Shown: piece after piece, positions 1 to 12,589 of the stretch
Numbering within the stretch: position 1 is the stretch's first letter
How the letters are laid out: every line of letters starts with the position of its first letter
DNA from: Saccoglossus kowalevskii
Taxonomy: Eukaryota > Hemichordata > Enteropneusta > Harrimaniidae
DNA length: 64,000 bases
NCBI RefSeq assembly: GCF_000003605.2
Contig: NW_003111970.1
Location: 588,881-652,880, forward strand
Reading direction: 5' to 3'
Notes under the pieces: generated by a model
What the model saw: the letters and a program-made list of their open reading frames with translations, nothing else
The model's database searches: none
What the model was told of the DNA's origin: nothing
Position numbers and translations under genes: made by a program

Positions 1-1927
1 TAAGCACGCAATCTATTCCCGACCTCACATTTGCAATTAGTCATTTCAAAGGACCGGATTTGGCGATTAAATGATTAAAATAGACGTGTTGGCAAATCTG
101 ACGATTTTCTATATTACTTGATATTCTATTAAAATGGTGTGCACAACTTTCACCTCAAGAGGAAGGCCATTATTGAGGTATTCGACAGTTGGATTCCATG
201 GAATCAATTGCACACATCAGATATTACTTTTCTGATTGAAAAGTAACACCACTGACTTATTTACATGAGATAAGTTGTTATGGGAGAATAATGATACATC
301 TGTAAATACTTTCTCTCAATATTGGCATGATATTCATAAAATACAATTTAAAATCAAACCGCGCGTTTCTATTGGTCGATCATTGTGACGTGGGTCCACG
401 TGATCGTACGCTATACGTGAAGACTGCACCGTGTCACCCGGTCAAATCAGAAAACACCTGCCTGTGAAAGGATAACACTGAATGTTTCTCCGCACTAGGT
501 TGTCTAACACCAAAACTTACCATGATTGTTTCGCTTGTTAAATGCTGGTGTATTTTCACTCAATATTTTAACATTTCGTCATACATTTTGTTCAAACTAA
601 TTTATACAAGCGTAAATAAACAATCCTTCTACTCAATTGTATTGATCGCTGAATTACGGAACTTATAAGTACAAGTACAAGAAGTTGGATGCGTTATACG
701 ACAATCTCGTAGTCCAGAATCCGTACCGCGAGAAAACACAGTCAATCGAATCTGCCGTTGCGGCGAATATCTCAGCGAACAATAGAACGATATAAAGTTG
801 ACATTCATTTAGAAACCCGTGATAAAGTGTGTAGTAGTTTGGACCAGCATCCTTTATTTTATGTTTTTTGCCATTTTACCTCAATCCCTGCAAATGGAAG
901 TTTGCATGGAATCATGGAAAAAAATGGTGTGCATTGCCTTGTGATAACTGTCATAAAGGTGATTGACAGGTCATACTTGTGTCATGAGGAAATTTTCGTC
1001 TAGATCTATATCACGTCTGCTTGAGGTACCGGACCGGGTCTCTTAAGCTTTACAGTCAAATAAGACACACCCAACGAAATACGTTTCAATAGCTAGTCTG
1101 TTAGCCACATCGAGAACGCCTCAAGGCAAACTGCCTCGTCAGGAGGACTCTGCCCAGGATTGACCAAGACTTTCTCGCCTCGTGGAGCTCTCTCTGGGAC
1201 CAAGAACTTAGACCGTTTATTACGTATCAAAACTTAACCAATTGCAAAGAAGTTTAATGACAAAAGGCGTAACCTTCACACATTCAACTTGCACATAGCC
1301 AATCACACTAAGTACTGGACGTCATATCTACTGATTAATCGCTCACTATATTAATAACTGCAAGTACCAAACGTCAGAAATAGCGGTCCTGATGACGACG
1401 GTTATATCGTAATTAGTTCCAAATCACTGAGTCAAGTTCCGTCCAGGACCTCGCATGAGCCTAAATGATGACAGATATAACACAGCCATTCACTAGTGAT
1501 CGGCTAAACTAGTCGGTCAACAGATACGTGAAAACTAATTCATGACACTTGTTTTCAATTCTGGAAGGAGAGTGGGTTCTACCAGGTGTGCTAGTAATTT
1601 ACATAACAAAGAGTGTTTGCAACTTTATCACCTCACATGCTCAGTGGCAGTGTTATAATGAAATTTACAATTGAAGTACAAACACGCCCCATAGATAGGT
1701 TAATTGAGTCGTGACGTAAATGACAAAATTTCCATTTTTACAATAAAAAAGCTTATTATTATTAAAAGGCAGTTTTTTTTTTAAATAAATCTTGTCATAT
1801 GTACTAAGTAGGTTACGTAAATGAAGAGTAATGATGTTCTTGGATGAAAATAGAAATACATCTTCACAACTTCGAATTGATTTAATAAGTATCAGCTTCA
1901 ATCATGTTGAAATGTTTATTATTGCAG
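1..1927. other. Non-coding stretch upstream of the TM6 exon of receptor A
   Basis: No convincing coding exon was found on either strand. Receptor A continues upstream of 1928, because its first visible exon starts inside the protein at TM6, so at least the 3' part of this stretch should be its intron. A CCAAT box in reverse (ATTGG) and a CACGTG E-box lie near 370-402, but nothing ties them to a transcript. The patch 1100-1200 is richer in G+C than its surroundings and may be part of an old repeat. I saw no TM1-TM5 coding sequence here. Confidence 0.4.
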
Positions 1928-4248
1928 GTAATTACAATGGGAATAGGATTGGTGATAGTTTTTGCATTTTGTTGGTTGCCGCTTCAACTGTACGATTTCT
2001 TGAAATTCGTTACACCCGACATTCTGAGGTGAGTGAACCCAGTGAAATGAATTGCAATGATGTAGGTGAATGACCTTGGACAAAAGTATTTAATCACGTG
2101 TTTGCCCGCGACAAATAAATAACGGTTGAATGACGTTGCGGATTTAGCGATAACTACACTGTGCGATCGAGTTTAATTACGTGATGTCGTGGTTTATTTA
2201 TGAATCATCACAAAGAACTAACGAATGTTACATTTATCCACATGATGATCCATTTCATTGCCCGACCTTTACACCCGCATAGTGATTGACAGTGTTAGTA
2301 TCCAATCGATCACATCGTCGTAGCTGGTGTTTCCTGTAGTAATGAGGGATAAACAAAAGTACTACTTGCCACAATTTCTCAATACAAACTTTAAAGCTCC
2401 ACGACCGAAAGTTTCGGTGTGGTTGTTTGAAGAGGTAGATTGTTTTGAGTCAGAGAGATCGTTAAAAAGATGATGTTTAGGCCAGTGAGTGGTCAGTGTC
2501 AATATATGTTGAGATTTATTTACTGATTCGGGAATTAAATTGCTTGCTATTTTAAACTAAATTGAAGCAGCCATAATTGTTTTAGTAGGAAACACTACGA
2601 AACAGCGGATATTTGTTTTGAACTACGTCTCACAATATCTGTCCAGTGGTGGTTGTGAAATCTAACGCCGAATTTATTACGATAGCATTTACCATGTAAT
2701 ATGATAAATAAACCAGCTGTCTGGCAAGAAAAACACCAATTTTGTATTTTACGATTCTCGTTGTTTTTTTCTTTTTCAGTTACAAGCATATCAATATTAT
2801 ATGGTTTTGTTGCAACTGGTTAGCAATGAGCAACGCTGCGTGTAATCCCTTCATATATGGACTACTGAATGTAAGTGAACACTGGGGGCGATATATTTTT
2901 ATTCATACATTACCATTCGCGTGTGGATAATTATGCATAACACAGTGATAGTTGTAAGCAACATAGCACGTACGTCTACGTGTGCTTGTAAAGACCATGG
3001 TTCTATGACCTAATAAGTAATAGCATTGTGATATAATACAAAACACATTGTTTATTGTACACATACATTCTTACATGGACAGACTGCACTAACTTTAATT
3101 ATGCATAGCAAAACAAAAACAAACAAAAAACAACGCAAGTCATGTGAACTATTAACCAGATTAAAAGTAAATATGTTACACCCATACATGTGCTGTGGTA
3201 ATCTTGTTTTTTTCCTTATATTCTATATTGGTCAATGTCTTGTAGTCATAGAGCCGTGTTAGATGACATCGATGTCTTACATACACACCGGTAACTAAGA
3301 AATGAAATCGGTTGCTCGATGTAACGTACTTTCGACGTAAACAAAAAGTTAAGGTCCATCACTCTGAAGTTCCTATCATAATGACAGATTTTACAACAGA
3401 ATCTTTTAAGTTAACACTAACTGACCTATCACCGGACATATTAAATACTAACAAGGTTAACTTCAGTTTGTTTGTCTATTCTATCTGAAAAAGTGGTAAT
3501 CACATCCAGTCATAGTCTCCTAACCAAAAGTCATAAAAAATTACATGTTCAATAACACACAACAAATAACTGACAACAATTGTCAAAACAATTCGCAAAA
3601 CTACAGTTAACTACATAGTTAAATTGGTAAATGATAAATATATGCATTTTACGTCAGGTGTTTCAAAGTAAATGACAGATCATCCTGCTTCATTGTGGTC
3701 TCTGTATGAAATTTGATGTCCATACCTAACAGATAACAATAGTTTGTTTCAGACATTTGTATTCCGTGCCCGTTTATTTTGAAACTTAGGTCGTTTAGAT
3801 GAATATGTTATTGTGTATATGCAAACAAATTATATTGGAGAGAATCTGTGAAATCTAGCATATTGTATATATTTATTTTAACATTTCATTTGAAAATATC
3901 CTCACTTGCACATAGGACAATTTTAAACGAGAGTATAGAAAAGTCTTCGAGCTCAACAAAATGACAGTCAGGGTTGGACCAGTCCCAATGGAACCTGTAC
4001 CGCGGGTAATTGGTGATCAACCAAAACAACAAAGTTGGGATCTACAAGTAAGTGGAAACGATCATCTCATGCTTTTATTTATGTTTATGTTCCAGAGAAC
4101 ACATTGTTTAAGATCAGGGTAGCTGCAGCGTGACTGAACGTTTTTTTTTTGTTCTAGTTATTAATAATGAAATCGTTTTCTTTCTTTCTTTTTCTATTCC
4201 AAGGAACAAAGTCCACCTACTCTTTCCCAACATGTAACGCGCCATTGA
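1928..4248 (+). CDS. Receptor A: class A neuropeptide GPCR, 3' exons (TM6 to C-terminus)
   Basis: Four exons join in one frame to give 122 residues and a TGA stop: 1928-2028, 2780-2870, 3916-4047 and 4204-4248. Every internal junction is GT-AG, with donors gtgagt, gtaagt and gtaagt. Exon 1 encodes TM6 with the class A C-W-L-P motif. Exon 2 encodes TM7 with N-P-F-I-Y. Exon 3 begins DNFKREYRKVF, the amphipathic helix 8. The last exon adds a 14-residue tail. The TM7 segment with IIWFCCNWLAMSN and the FKRE helix 8 resemble leucokinin- and NPY-type receptors, a comparison made from memory. The product would be a plasma-membrane receptor coupling a peptide ligand to G proteins. The ligand-binding half (TM1-TM5) is missing from the window, so the subtype is open. 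The first exon starts in phase 0 at the same position as the TM6 exon of the receptor at 25919-34066. Confidence 0.87.
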
Positions 4249-4579
4249 AGTTGTATCAAATATGGATTTTCTAATAAAAATGACGTCATCGATCGAGATG
4301 TCCAGATGAGACTAGTCAAGAGTGATATTGTCGCAACAAAACTACGGAATAACTTTAATACAACGTGTTTCAAAAAAACATCGATCAATTCACGATATAT
4401 TCTGCACCGTAGCAAACTGCCAACACGTCATCCGAGATGAAGGCTAACAAGCCGCGTACACATGTCTTTCTGCTATTCAGAAGAAACAACGCTGGACATT
4501 AAATACACGTTCATATATGGTGTACGAACGTACAATATATAACATTTATTAGATCATTATATCAATGAATATTCATAAT

Positions 4580-4585
4580 AATAAA
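4580..4585 (+). promoter_or_regulatory. Possible polyadenylation signal of receptor A
   Basis: An AATAAA hexamer lies 332 bp after the stop codon of receptor A. In such AT-rich sequence the hexamer is common by chance, so only its position supports the call. The 3' UTR and flank (4249-4960) hold nothing else recognisable. Confidence 0.35.
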
Positions 4586-4959
4586 ACACATGTGATATAT
4601 GATATTTCTGTTTATTACGCGCAATTATAAAACCCTGTCAAATAACATCTTTATGTATTAGAAAAACACCTTTTTTGGATCAAGACAAATACATTCTCTG
4701 GAGTGATACACTGTTAGGCTTAAAGCAAGTATTCAACTCACATCATATTTAGACTTTATACTATAAACCACATGTGTAAGTGGGACATGTAACGAGACAT
4801 AACATGTACAACGTAATGTATTTTTGATTAGTGCGTCTGTCTCAATTGACACGTTGCATTGTTACATATTTACTATGCGTGGGTCTTTCATTTCAAATTA
4901 TATGACGTCGAAATACTATTTCATGGCATTCAATTTAAACAATTTTGTACCATCTTTTT

Positions 4960-5900
4960 TTAGTCCCCGTTCGGACGAAGTCCAAAAACGGAGACTTATA
5001 ATTCGGTCTCCGTCCGTCCGTGCGTCTGTGCGTTCGTGCGTCCGTGCGTCCGTCCGGAGTCATATCTCAGAATCCCTTGGACCGATTCTGTTCATTCTTT
5101 GCATGTGCCTAGTACTTTATGTGGGACATATGCACATGCAGTGGTTTAGCGATTCGATTCAAAATGGCAGGCTGGCAGCCATCTTGTTTTTTGAGAATGT
5201 TGTATTTTGGATATCCTTTGTCAGTTTTCAATCAAACTTGGTACATAGATTATACATGTTAGGATACATGTCCATGACGATTTATTTTACTATTGGATCA
5301 AAGATGGCCGACTGGCAGCCATCTTGTTTTTTGAAAATGTCGTATTTTGGACATGTTTTGTCAATTTTCATTCAAATTTAGTACATAGATCATACATGTT
5401 AGGATACATGTCCCAACCGTCCGTGAGTTCCTGAGTCTGTCAGTCCGATCGCGACCGTCCGTCTGTCCGTGCGTCAGTCTGTCCAACGTCATATTTCAGA
5501 ATCCTGTGGACCATTTCCGTTCATTCTTTGCATGTGCCTAGTACTTTATGTGGGACATATGCACATGCAGTGGTTTAGCGATTCGATTCAAAATGGCTGA
5601 CTGACAGCCATCTTGTTTTTTGAAAATGTTGTATTTTGAACATGCTTTGTCAGTTGTCATTTAAACTTGGTACATAGATTATACATGTCCGGATATATGT
5701 CCATGACGATTTATTTCGCAATTGGATCAAAGATGGTCGACTGGCAGGCATCTTGTTTTTGTTTTTTAATGCGGTATAATGTGCTCTCTCAGTTGTCATT
5801 CAAATTTGGCACATACATGTACTTTATTCATGTTAAGATGCATGTCCATGACAATTTGTTTCAAAATCTGATCAAGGATGGCCGATTGACAGCCATCTGA
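4960..5900. repeat. Dispersed repeat in two tandem 429-bp copies with 140-bp sub-repeats
   Basis: A block starting with a degenerate GTCCGTCCGTGC-type run is followed by about 350 bp and then repeats. The landmark TTCATTCTTTGCATGTGCC occurs at 5091 and again at 5520, a period of 429 bp. Within each copy the phrase GGCAGCCATCTTG and its flanks recur after 140 bp (ATCTTG at 5181, 5321, 5610 and 5750), and a further degenerate copy ends near 5898. The open frames here, such as 4824-5381, come from the repeat and do not resemble a protein I know. It may be a non-autonomous transposable element or a decayed satellite. Confidence 0.75.
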
Positions 5901-8900
5901 CTTGTTAGCCTTAACTTACTACTATATTTCCACAATTTATGTACCATTTTTTTAGAGTGTTGTGATACTCAATTTAGTATCCTTACGAAGCACATAATCG
6001 TATACGTTTGATTACTAACAGTCTTTGAAATAATAGCAGTACCGATATCTCAACGCGTATGTGCTCTAGCGTAGGGCCACATGACAGTGTAATCATCTGA
6101 CGTTTAAAATGAAGAGTGTGACTATTTAAAATAAATAAATTCTTTCATAACCGAGATGATATTCAGTTTATTATTATTCCTCAGTGAGTAGAATGAAAAA
6201 CGATGGTGTAATCAGCTTAATGTAACATGGTTAAAAAGAACCTCATTTAATCTAATGTATGTAATTTACACGGACTAGATCTGTGATATTAATCACATGA
6301 TTTATTGCAACTATTAATTAAATATCTTTGTCAGATTACAATCTATCAGCATCAGTTTGTGTGACAGAAACACGAGACTAAATGACTTTAAAGAATGCCA
6401 TCAATGCACTTCAAAATTTCTTTATGGTCATTGCGACGCATACGATTGTGCATTATAACTGATGGCATAGAATGTCTACTGCTTTGTTTGTCCTTATTGA
6501 TATTAATAATGGATTTGCCCATCCATATATGGAATTACTGTAAAAAAAAACATTTCACTAAATATTGATAAATTGAATTCATTAGGTGATAGGACAATTT
6601 GAATAATCTAAAAACTATTCAATTAAGCAAACAATTTTATTCCCGGGATATGGACATACAATTTATTTTTAGAATGTCAGATAATTTTTAAATTTACAAA
6701 TACCTATTACACTGTGTTTTTTTTTTATGAGAACAATATCTGATTTATTTATATATTAAACTTAACAATATGTATTAATGTACACCATATGTGAAAGTGT
6801 AATTTACTTCCAATTGCATTGTGAAAATTATGTTTTGATTTGTCCATTCGATTTTTTTTTATTTTAACATTTTTACAAGTTTTATTATACAATAGGAAGC
6901 GTGTACTTGCAAACACGTCAGCAGATTTAGAGAACGAATCTGAGCCTCAGAATTTTTTTTATTTGTCTTTATTTGTCTATTCCAAGTATCGATTTTATAA
7001 TTTTTGAATAAATTACCGATTTCTGCCATTGAGAGCGTGATTTCTTTCATTCTAGAACAGTTATTCAATACAATTCAATGGCAATTATGGAAATGATGAA
7101 TTATATTATTTGAATTCGTGAAAACTAGGAAATACTAATTTACATCACAAATATGATTATGTCAAGCTAATGATTTTGTCATGATTGTTAAATTTTCAGG
7201 CAAAAGCATGCCCATTTAACAAATCAGCACATTTAACTACGTTTGGGGTAAACATGGTTAAAAAGGTTTATACCATTATTTACTGGAAGCTGGGATATTC
7301 AGACTTCCACGGGAAACACTCGTTAGTTAATCATTTTTAATATGTTGAGATCTTCTTGAGCGTGTCCCGTTCAGTTATATTGAACTATTATTAACAGCAA
7401 CTGGGGGTATATGACAAGTATTCATTGAAGTGTGATAATTTGATTGCCCGTGGTAATTTATCTTATTTTCAAGTGTTTATTGACAAGAATAGTTTGGATG
7501 TCATATAGTCATCTGCCCAATTGACTGTCGACCTTGTTGGGCATTCATTTGCACATGCATTTGAATTGTGCGTTTCATTTATATTGTGTTTAGATTGGAC
7601 GCTATCTTGGCATCTTCTCGCACCGCGAAAATGAAGTATTGTTATGGTTTTCCGTATCTGCATTGACAATTATTATTCAGACTGTCGTGCGATTTGATTA
7701 TGCCGATACTTTCCGTTCTTCGACTTTCAAAATTTCGATGCAAAACATGTTCACAGCTCGGGATGTTGTAAAGAATTCATAAATGTATTTGATTTATAAA
7801 TCAATATTACCGGTAACATCCAATATTAATATATTAATGATGTAGTTCAATATCATTCAGTCAAAAAGTGGGCGGTCGTAGTTGCTATTTCACTTAGAGG
7901 ACTGCGCGTGCATTATGTGCGTCGGCAATGTAGAGCTTCGGAGCTGATCATTAAATATTTAAATCTGAAAGAAAGTTGATGATCATTATATAAAAATTAT
8001 TATAAACACAAACTAAGATACAGCTTTATGCCATTCACTTATTGTGATTTAGTCAATTCCACGTGACCGGCTCTCGTCCAATCAGCAAGACACTCCAGAA
8101 TATGAGAGGTGACAGGGTTTTATTAGATCGAGTTTCATGGTCCGTTGTCATAAATACAAATAGTTTGTTGAATGCTTTGTCATGTAATTCACAAATATAA
8201 CACGACATCGAAAGAATCAATCGAATGCGGTTATTTATAATAATATTTATAATAAGACATGGAGAAGAAGTTATATATTTTTCTTCCTTACTATTGCCTA
8301 GACTATAACCGCTTCATTGATTAAAACAAATCTGAAGAAATTCACTCTGACACAAAACTGGTGACATAAGTTGCACAGCAATTATTTCCAAAAATCAAAA
8401 GGAAACTTCATAGTCCAACATGTACAGTTCTATGAGGCTGTATATACCCTTATTATTAACCTTGAGTTCTCGCCTTCAAACTGTTCCAAATAGTGTAACA
8501 CACACTCGCCGTAGAGAGGGCCGCTTTTAACAACTTTTGCTTATTGACTTACAATACAACCGGATTTATCCGATCACAATGCACCTACTTAAATAGACGT
8601 GGAATAGAGAGTCGTCGACCCTAGCCCTTTGAGAAACTATCAAAACTGCTATGTCGTACACCGCCACTAACCAACATACCTACCTACACACCGAAGAATA
8701 CGTGCGAGAATATAATTGGGAAATAAAATGTATTTCGACATGGTAATATGCGTTCTACCTCCTCTCCTTCCTCTTGTCAAATCTTTACTGACCTTGCTAT
8801 GGTGTGTGTAGTACATGTTTTCAACACCGTCATCTGTTAGTAAATAGCGATATTACCGGAGATAACACTCCGATGAACATTTTACCTTTTCCGATATTGA

Positions 8901-9729
8901 GGGATTATTAGATTTAAAAAAAATAATTACAAAAAGCAGCTTTTTGTCATAAAATAGTGATATATATCAAGAAAAAATCCTTATAGACTTATTGGATATA
9001 AAAACAGATAATTATTGTAACAAACACCAATTACATACGAATTTTAAAAACAACAACAATTCAATATATTTCACTCTATTTTTTCATTTTATACATCCTT
9101 AATTGTGGTGATGCAAATCGGGTGTTGAATAACATTAAAAAAATAAAGAGTGTGTTATCTTCAACAATACTCCTATGAACTATCACAAGTTTTGCATTAA
9201 CTTGCATGAACCCTATATTCACTGTAGCTTATGCATGAATTCCTGTTTCTATCTATATATGCATATATCATTTGTATTTTACTATATCGGTGTATCGTAG
9301 CATTTTGATTTAACCCTGTGCTACACGAATTGTGTAACTTGCAAGATAAGAACCCACACACGCGGTGGTAACAATTTTATTTGGTATTTGCGGTTAATAA
9401 TTGACCCGATCCCGTGTCGTTGTGACATTAGAAGTGAGATGGTGTACGACTGGGAAACAATCATGGGCTAACAATATAATTATATACATTCTAAACACGA
9501 TACACTTTCACTATCTCTTAAAAATGGAATTGTCCAATAACTCTTCTCTGGTATCAGTCAGTGCGATTAGGATTTCCCCAGTGCTAGTAAATACAGTTTA
9601 TAAAATGACTAAAATGTCTGCAATTGGTAAACATGAAAATATAAATACAACAACAGATTTAAAAATTCAAGGGCGATAAATTGATTTAGCTGGAGATAGG
9701 TTGTAAACATGTGTGGCAGCTCGATATAT
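5901..9729. other. No recognisable gene (3.8 kb)
   Basis: AT-rich sequence with homopolymer runs and short open frames only. One short repeat at 8466-8530 is listed separately. A CACGTG E-box at about 8061 and a CCAATCAG box at about 8098 lie close together, but no transcript feature is attached to them. Confidence 0.5.
8466..8530. repeat. Short dispersed repeat, copy 1
   Basis: About 65 bp with the core TAGTGTAACACACACTCG followed by a GTAGAG...GGGCCG segment closely match 13498-13551. Two copies about 5 kb apart indicate a dispersed repeat. Its class is unknown. Confidence 0.5.
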
Positions 9730-10140
9730 ATACGTCAGTACTTGAGGAAGAAAGAGCCGAACGAGCAGAGAGAAGAGAAAATGAGCGAACAAATCTCGAG
9801 AACAAGAGGGTTGAAGAAGCATTAGGCTAAAGGGTAGAGGAAGCCATTAAACTTAAGCAAGAACTTAAAAGAGAAAAAAACCGAACAAGTCATTAAACTT
9901 GACAGGTTGAATTACACGCTGAAAAAGAGCACACCAAAGAGCGAGCTCAATTTGATTCTAAAGTAAGTTAGAACTAAAAAATAATGCGGAATCGTCCCCT
10001 TTTGCAGCCAATATTTAGTCACCTCCCAATTATAAAGATGATGACAACATGGACATTTAGATAAATCGACTCGAACACACACACAATACAACCACTCGGA
10101 GACTACTCTCGGTGATATTGTTGCAATGATAGTAAATACG
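9730..10140 (+). pseudogene. Decayed gag-like region of a Ty3/Gypsy element
   Basis: In shifting frames this stretch encodes a charged Glu/Arg/Lys-rich segment (LEEERAERAERREENER at about 9741-9790). Stop-interrupted text follows that reads like PPNYKDDDNMD then INRLE (about 10020-10075). That order, a charged coiled coil and then a P-x-Y/F-x-x-x-x-D-x-M/I-D-x-x-x-x-R-x-E motif, is typical of the N-terminal part of gag in many animal Ty3/Gypsy elements. Several stops and frame changes make it non-functional. A reverse-transcriptase remnant in the same orientation lies 2.5 kb downstream. No LTRs were recognised. Confidence 0.5.
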
Positions 10141-10948
10141 TGGACAATGTGTTTATTTTCCATTCATGTATTTATTAGTATTATCTCATAGAATTACCCA
10201 AGCGTGATGCCAAATTTGCATGATAATAGTATATAATTTTGTAACAATGTTACCAGTAGAAAGAACATACGCATTACACAATGATTTATAAGAATAGTTT
10301 GACTTAAAAGGTAAACAATTTGCCGTTCAAAATTGAAATTATCCCTTTTAAAACATAAAACTCTTTCTTTTAGGACGTTTTATAATTTGAATTTAAAGCA
10401 CATGAATAATGAAATCTTAGGTGAGAGTCTAATCCTCGCTGAAAATGTGTTTATGTACAGTGAGAATTTCAGAAGGCCACGACTATATAGTAAATTATTG
10501 GTATTATTAATAGAGAAATTGAAGAATGCCCTGTAGTGTGGTAGAACTTACAATAGGTAAAATATGAAAAATATCAATCATTATATGACTGTGTACCTCA
10601 AGCATTATCGGACAAAAGTAGATTTAATACACCAATGTCTGATGATATAATAGAAGATAATATTTGGTAATAACTATAAGTAACTGTTAAAAATAGCTAG
10701 ACGTTTCGAGCAATGGCTCTTTGTCGATAACATAGAAGAAATGTAATGTCTGATGATGTAGTCTTCACATGATTAGTTTGCACCTGACGAAGCCCTGACT
10801 TATTTGATGTACATGGTATCTTGAAGGAAAACACAACAATAAACATTACAGTAACCATCACAGTATAGGCTCTAAATAGATTTACAAAAACAAACAATTG
10901 AAACTAATTAGCAAGTTGTTGGCTTTCTAATGGGCGAAAAGTGATTCA
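10141..10948. other. No recognisable gene between gag remnant and minisatellite
   Basis: AT-rich sequence with short frames only. If the gag and RT remnants belong to one element, this interval would be its decayed interior. I could not identify protease or nucleocapsid motifs. Confidence 0.4.
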
Positions 10949-11928
10949 GAAGTACAAAGTGAAGTACAAAGTGAAGCACAAAGTGCAGTACAAAGTGAAG
11001 TACAAAGTGAAGTACAAAGTGAAGTACAAAGTGAAATACAAAGTGAAGTACAAAGTGAAGTACAAAGTGAAGCACAAAGTGAAGTACAAAGTGAAGCACA
11101 AAGTGAAGTACAAAGTGAAGTACAAAGTGAAGTACAAAGTGAAGTACAAAGTGAAGCACAAAGTGCAGTACAAAGTGAAGTACAAAGTGAAGTACAAAGT
11201 GAAGCACAAAGTGCAGTACAAAGTAAAGTACAAAGTGAAGTACAAAGTGAAGCACAAAGTGAAGTACAAAGTGAAGTACAAAGTGAAGTACAAAGTGAAG
11301 CACAAAGTGAAGTACAAAGTGAAGCACAAAGTGAAGCACAAAGTGCAGTACAAAGTGAAGTACAAAGTGAAGTACAAAGTGCAGTACAAAGTGAAGTACA
11401 AAGTGACGCAAAAAGTGCAGTACAAAGTGAAGTACAAAGTGAAGCACAAAGTGAAGTACAAACAAAGTGAAGTACAAAGTGAAGCACAAAGTGAATTACA
11501 AAGGGAAGTACAAAGTGAAGTACAAAGTGAAGTACAAAGTGCAGTACAAAGTGCAGTACAAAGTGAAGTACAAAGTGAAGCACAAAGTGAAGTACAAACA
11601 AAGTGAAGTACAAAGTGAAGTACAAAGTGAAGTACAAAGTGAAGCAAAAAGTGCAGTACAAAGTGAAGTACAAAGTGAAGCACAAAGTGAAGCACAAAGT
11701 GAAGTACAAAGTGAAGTACAAAGTGAAGTACAAAGTGAAGCACAAAGTGAAATACAAAGTGAAGTGCAAAGTGAAGCACAAAGTGAAGTACAAAGTGAAG
11801 TACAAAGTGAAGTACAAAGTGAAGCACAAAGTGAAGCACAAAGCGAAGCACAAAGTGAAGCACAAAGCGAAGTACAAAGTGAAGCACAAAGTGAAGCACA
11901 AAATGAAGCACAAAGTGAAGCACAAAAG
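10949..11928. repeat. 12-bp minisatellite, about 82 units (GAAGTACAAAGT)n
   Basis: About 980 bp consist almost entirely of the unit GAAGTACAAAGT and two common variants, GAAGCACAAAGT and GCAGTACAAAGT. The GCAG variant often follows a GAAGCA unit (near 10975, 11155, 11200 and 11335), which suggests duplication of multi-unit blocks. Two identical 4-bp insertions (CAAA, near 11460 and 11598) shift the phase. The 3' end from about 11815 is nearly pure GAAGCA/CGAAGCA units. The unit is a multiple of three and lacks stops in several frames, so long artificial reading frames appear on both strands (for example Lys-Tyr-Lys-Val or Glu-Val-Gln-Ser repeats). These are not evidence of a gene. Confidence 0.95.
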
Positions 11929-12589
11929 GCATAAGGCAAATTGCAAAATTGTTTTTTTAAGAACATTTAGCCCTGAAACAGGGCACCTTTTCATGCACAC
12001 GTAGGCGCTATCGCAGCTTTGTGAAAAGTGATTCCATTGTAGTGTTTAACTTTTGTCTGTGTGACTGTGTTCACCAGTGGAGACGAACGGCGTGATACAT
12101 TTAAACGTGTATGGTTAGTTGTCGTAGAATTTAAAAAAAATATATATTCTAGCAATTTATCAAATACAAGAATATGATTTGCTCCCAAATGATTCACCAT
12201 AAAAATTAATAAATTGAAAAAGTACGTGGGAAAAAATAACTAAAATATATATATTCAATTACAACCACACACGGTGAACTGGATTTTTCAAATTCAGTAT
12301 ATAAACGCCCAAAATACGCTGTTCTCCCTATACAATTTGGATGCTAAATCGTTACTGCACAAACAGCGGTGGGTGGTGGCCTTGCCTTTGAATAAGGTAG
12401 GTCAAGAGATCATCAGTTTGCCGTTTTCATTCTATTTCACGATTTAAGTCGACCGAACATTGTAAATACGACTAGAGTGTTCACTTTTATTCGAGTTTAC
12501 ATGCAATCTGCTAATATATTTATTTACTTTCTGTGCATATATATTTCATTCGTATTGACTTTCTACTTTCGTGATCAGACCACGATTAG

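Noticed and set aside
4824-5381. 185-residue plus-strand frame
   Set aside because: It lies in the 429-bp repeat and its text repeats with the DNA unit; no protein family is recognised.
10949-11928. CRISPR array
   Set aside because: Units are contiguous 12-mers with no unique spacers, and the genome is animal.
10908-12004. Long open frames (up to 357 residues) on both strands through the minisatellite
   Set aside because: They arise because the 12-bp unit has no stop in several frames; their start codons lie in or beside the array and the products are pure repeat text.
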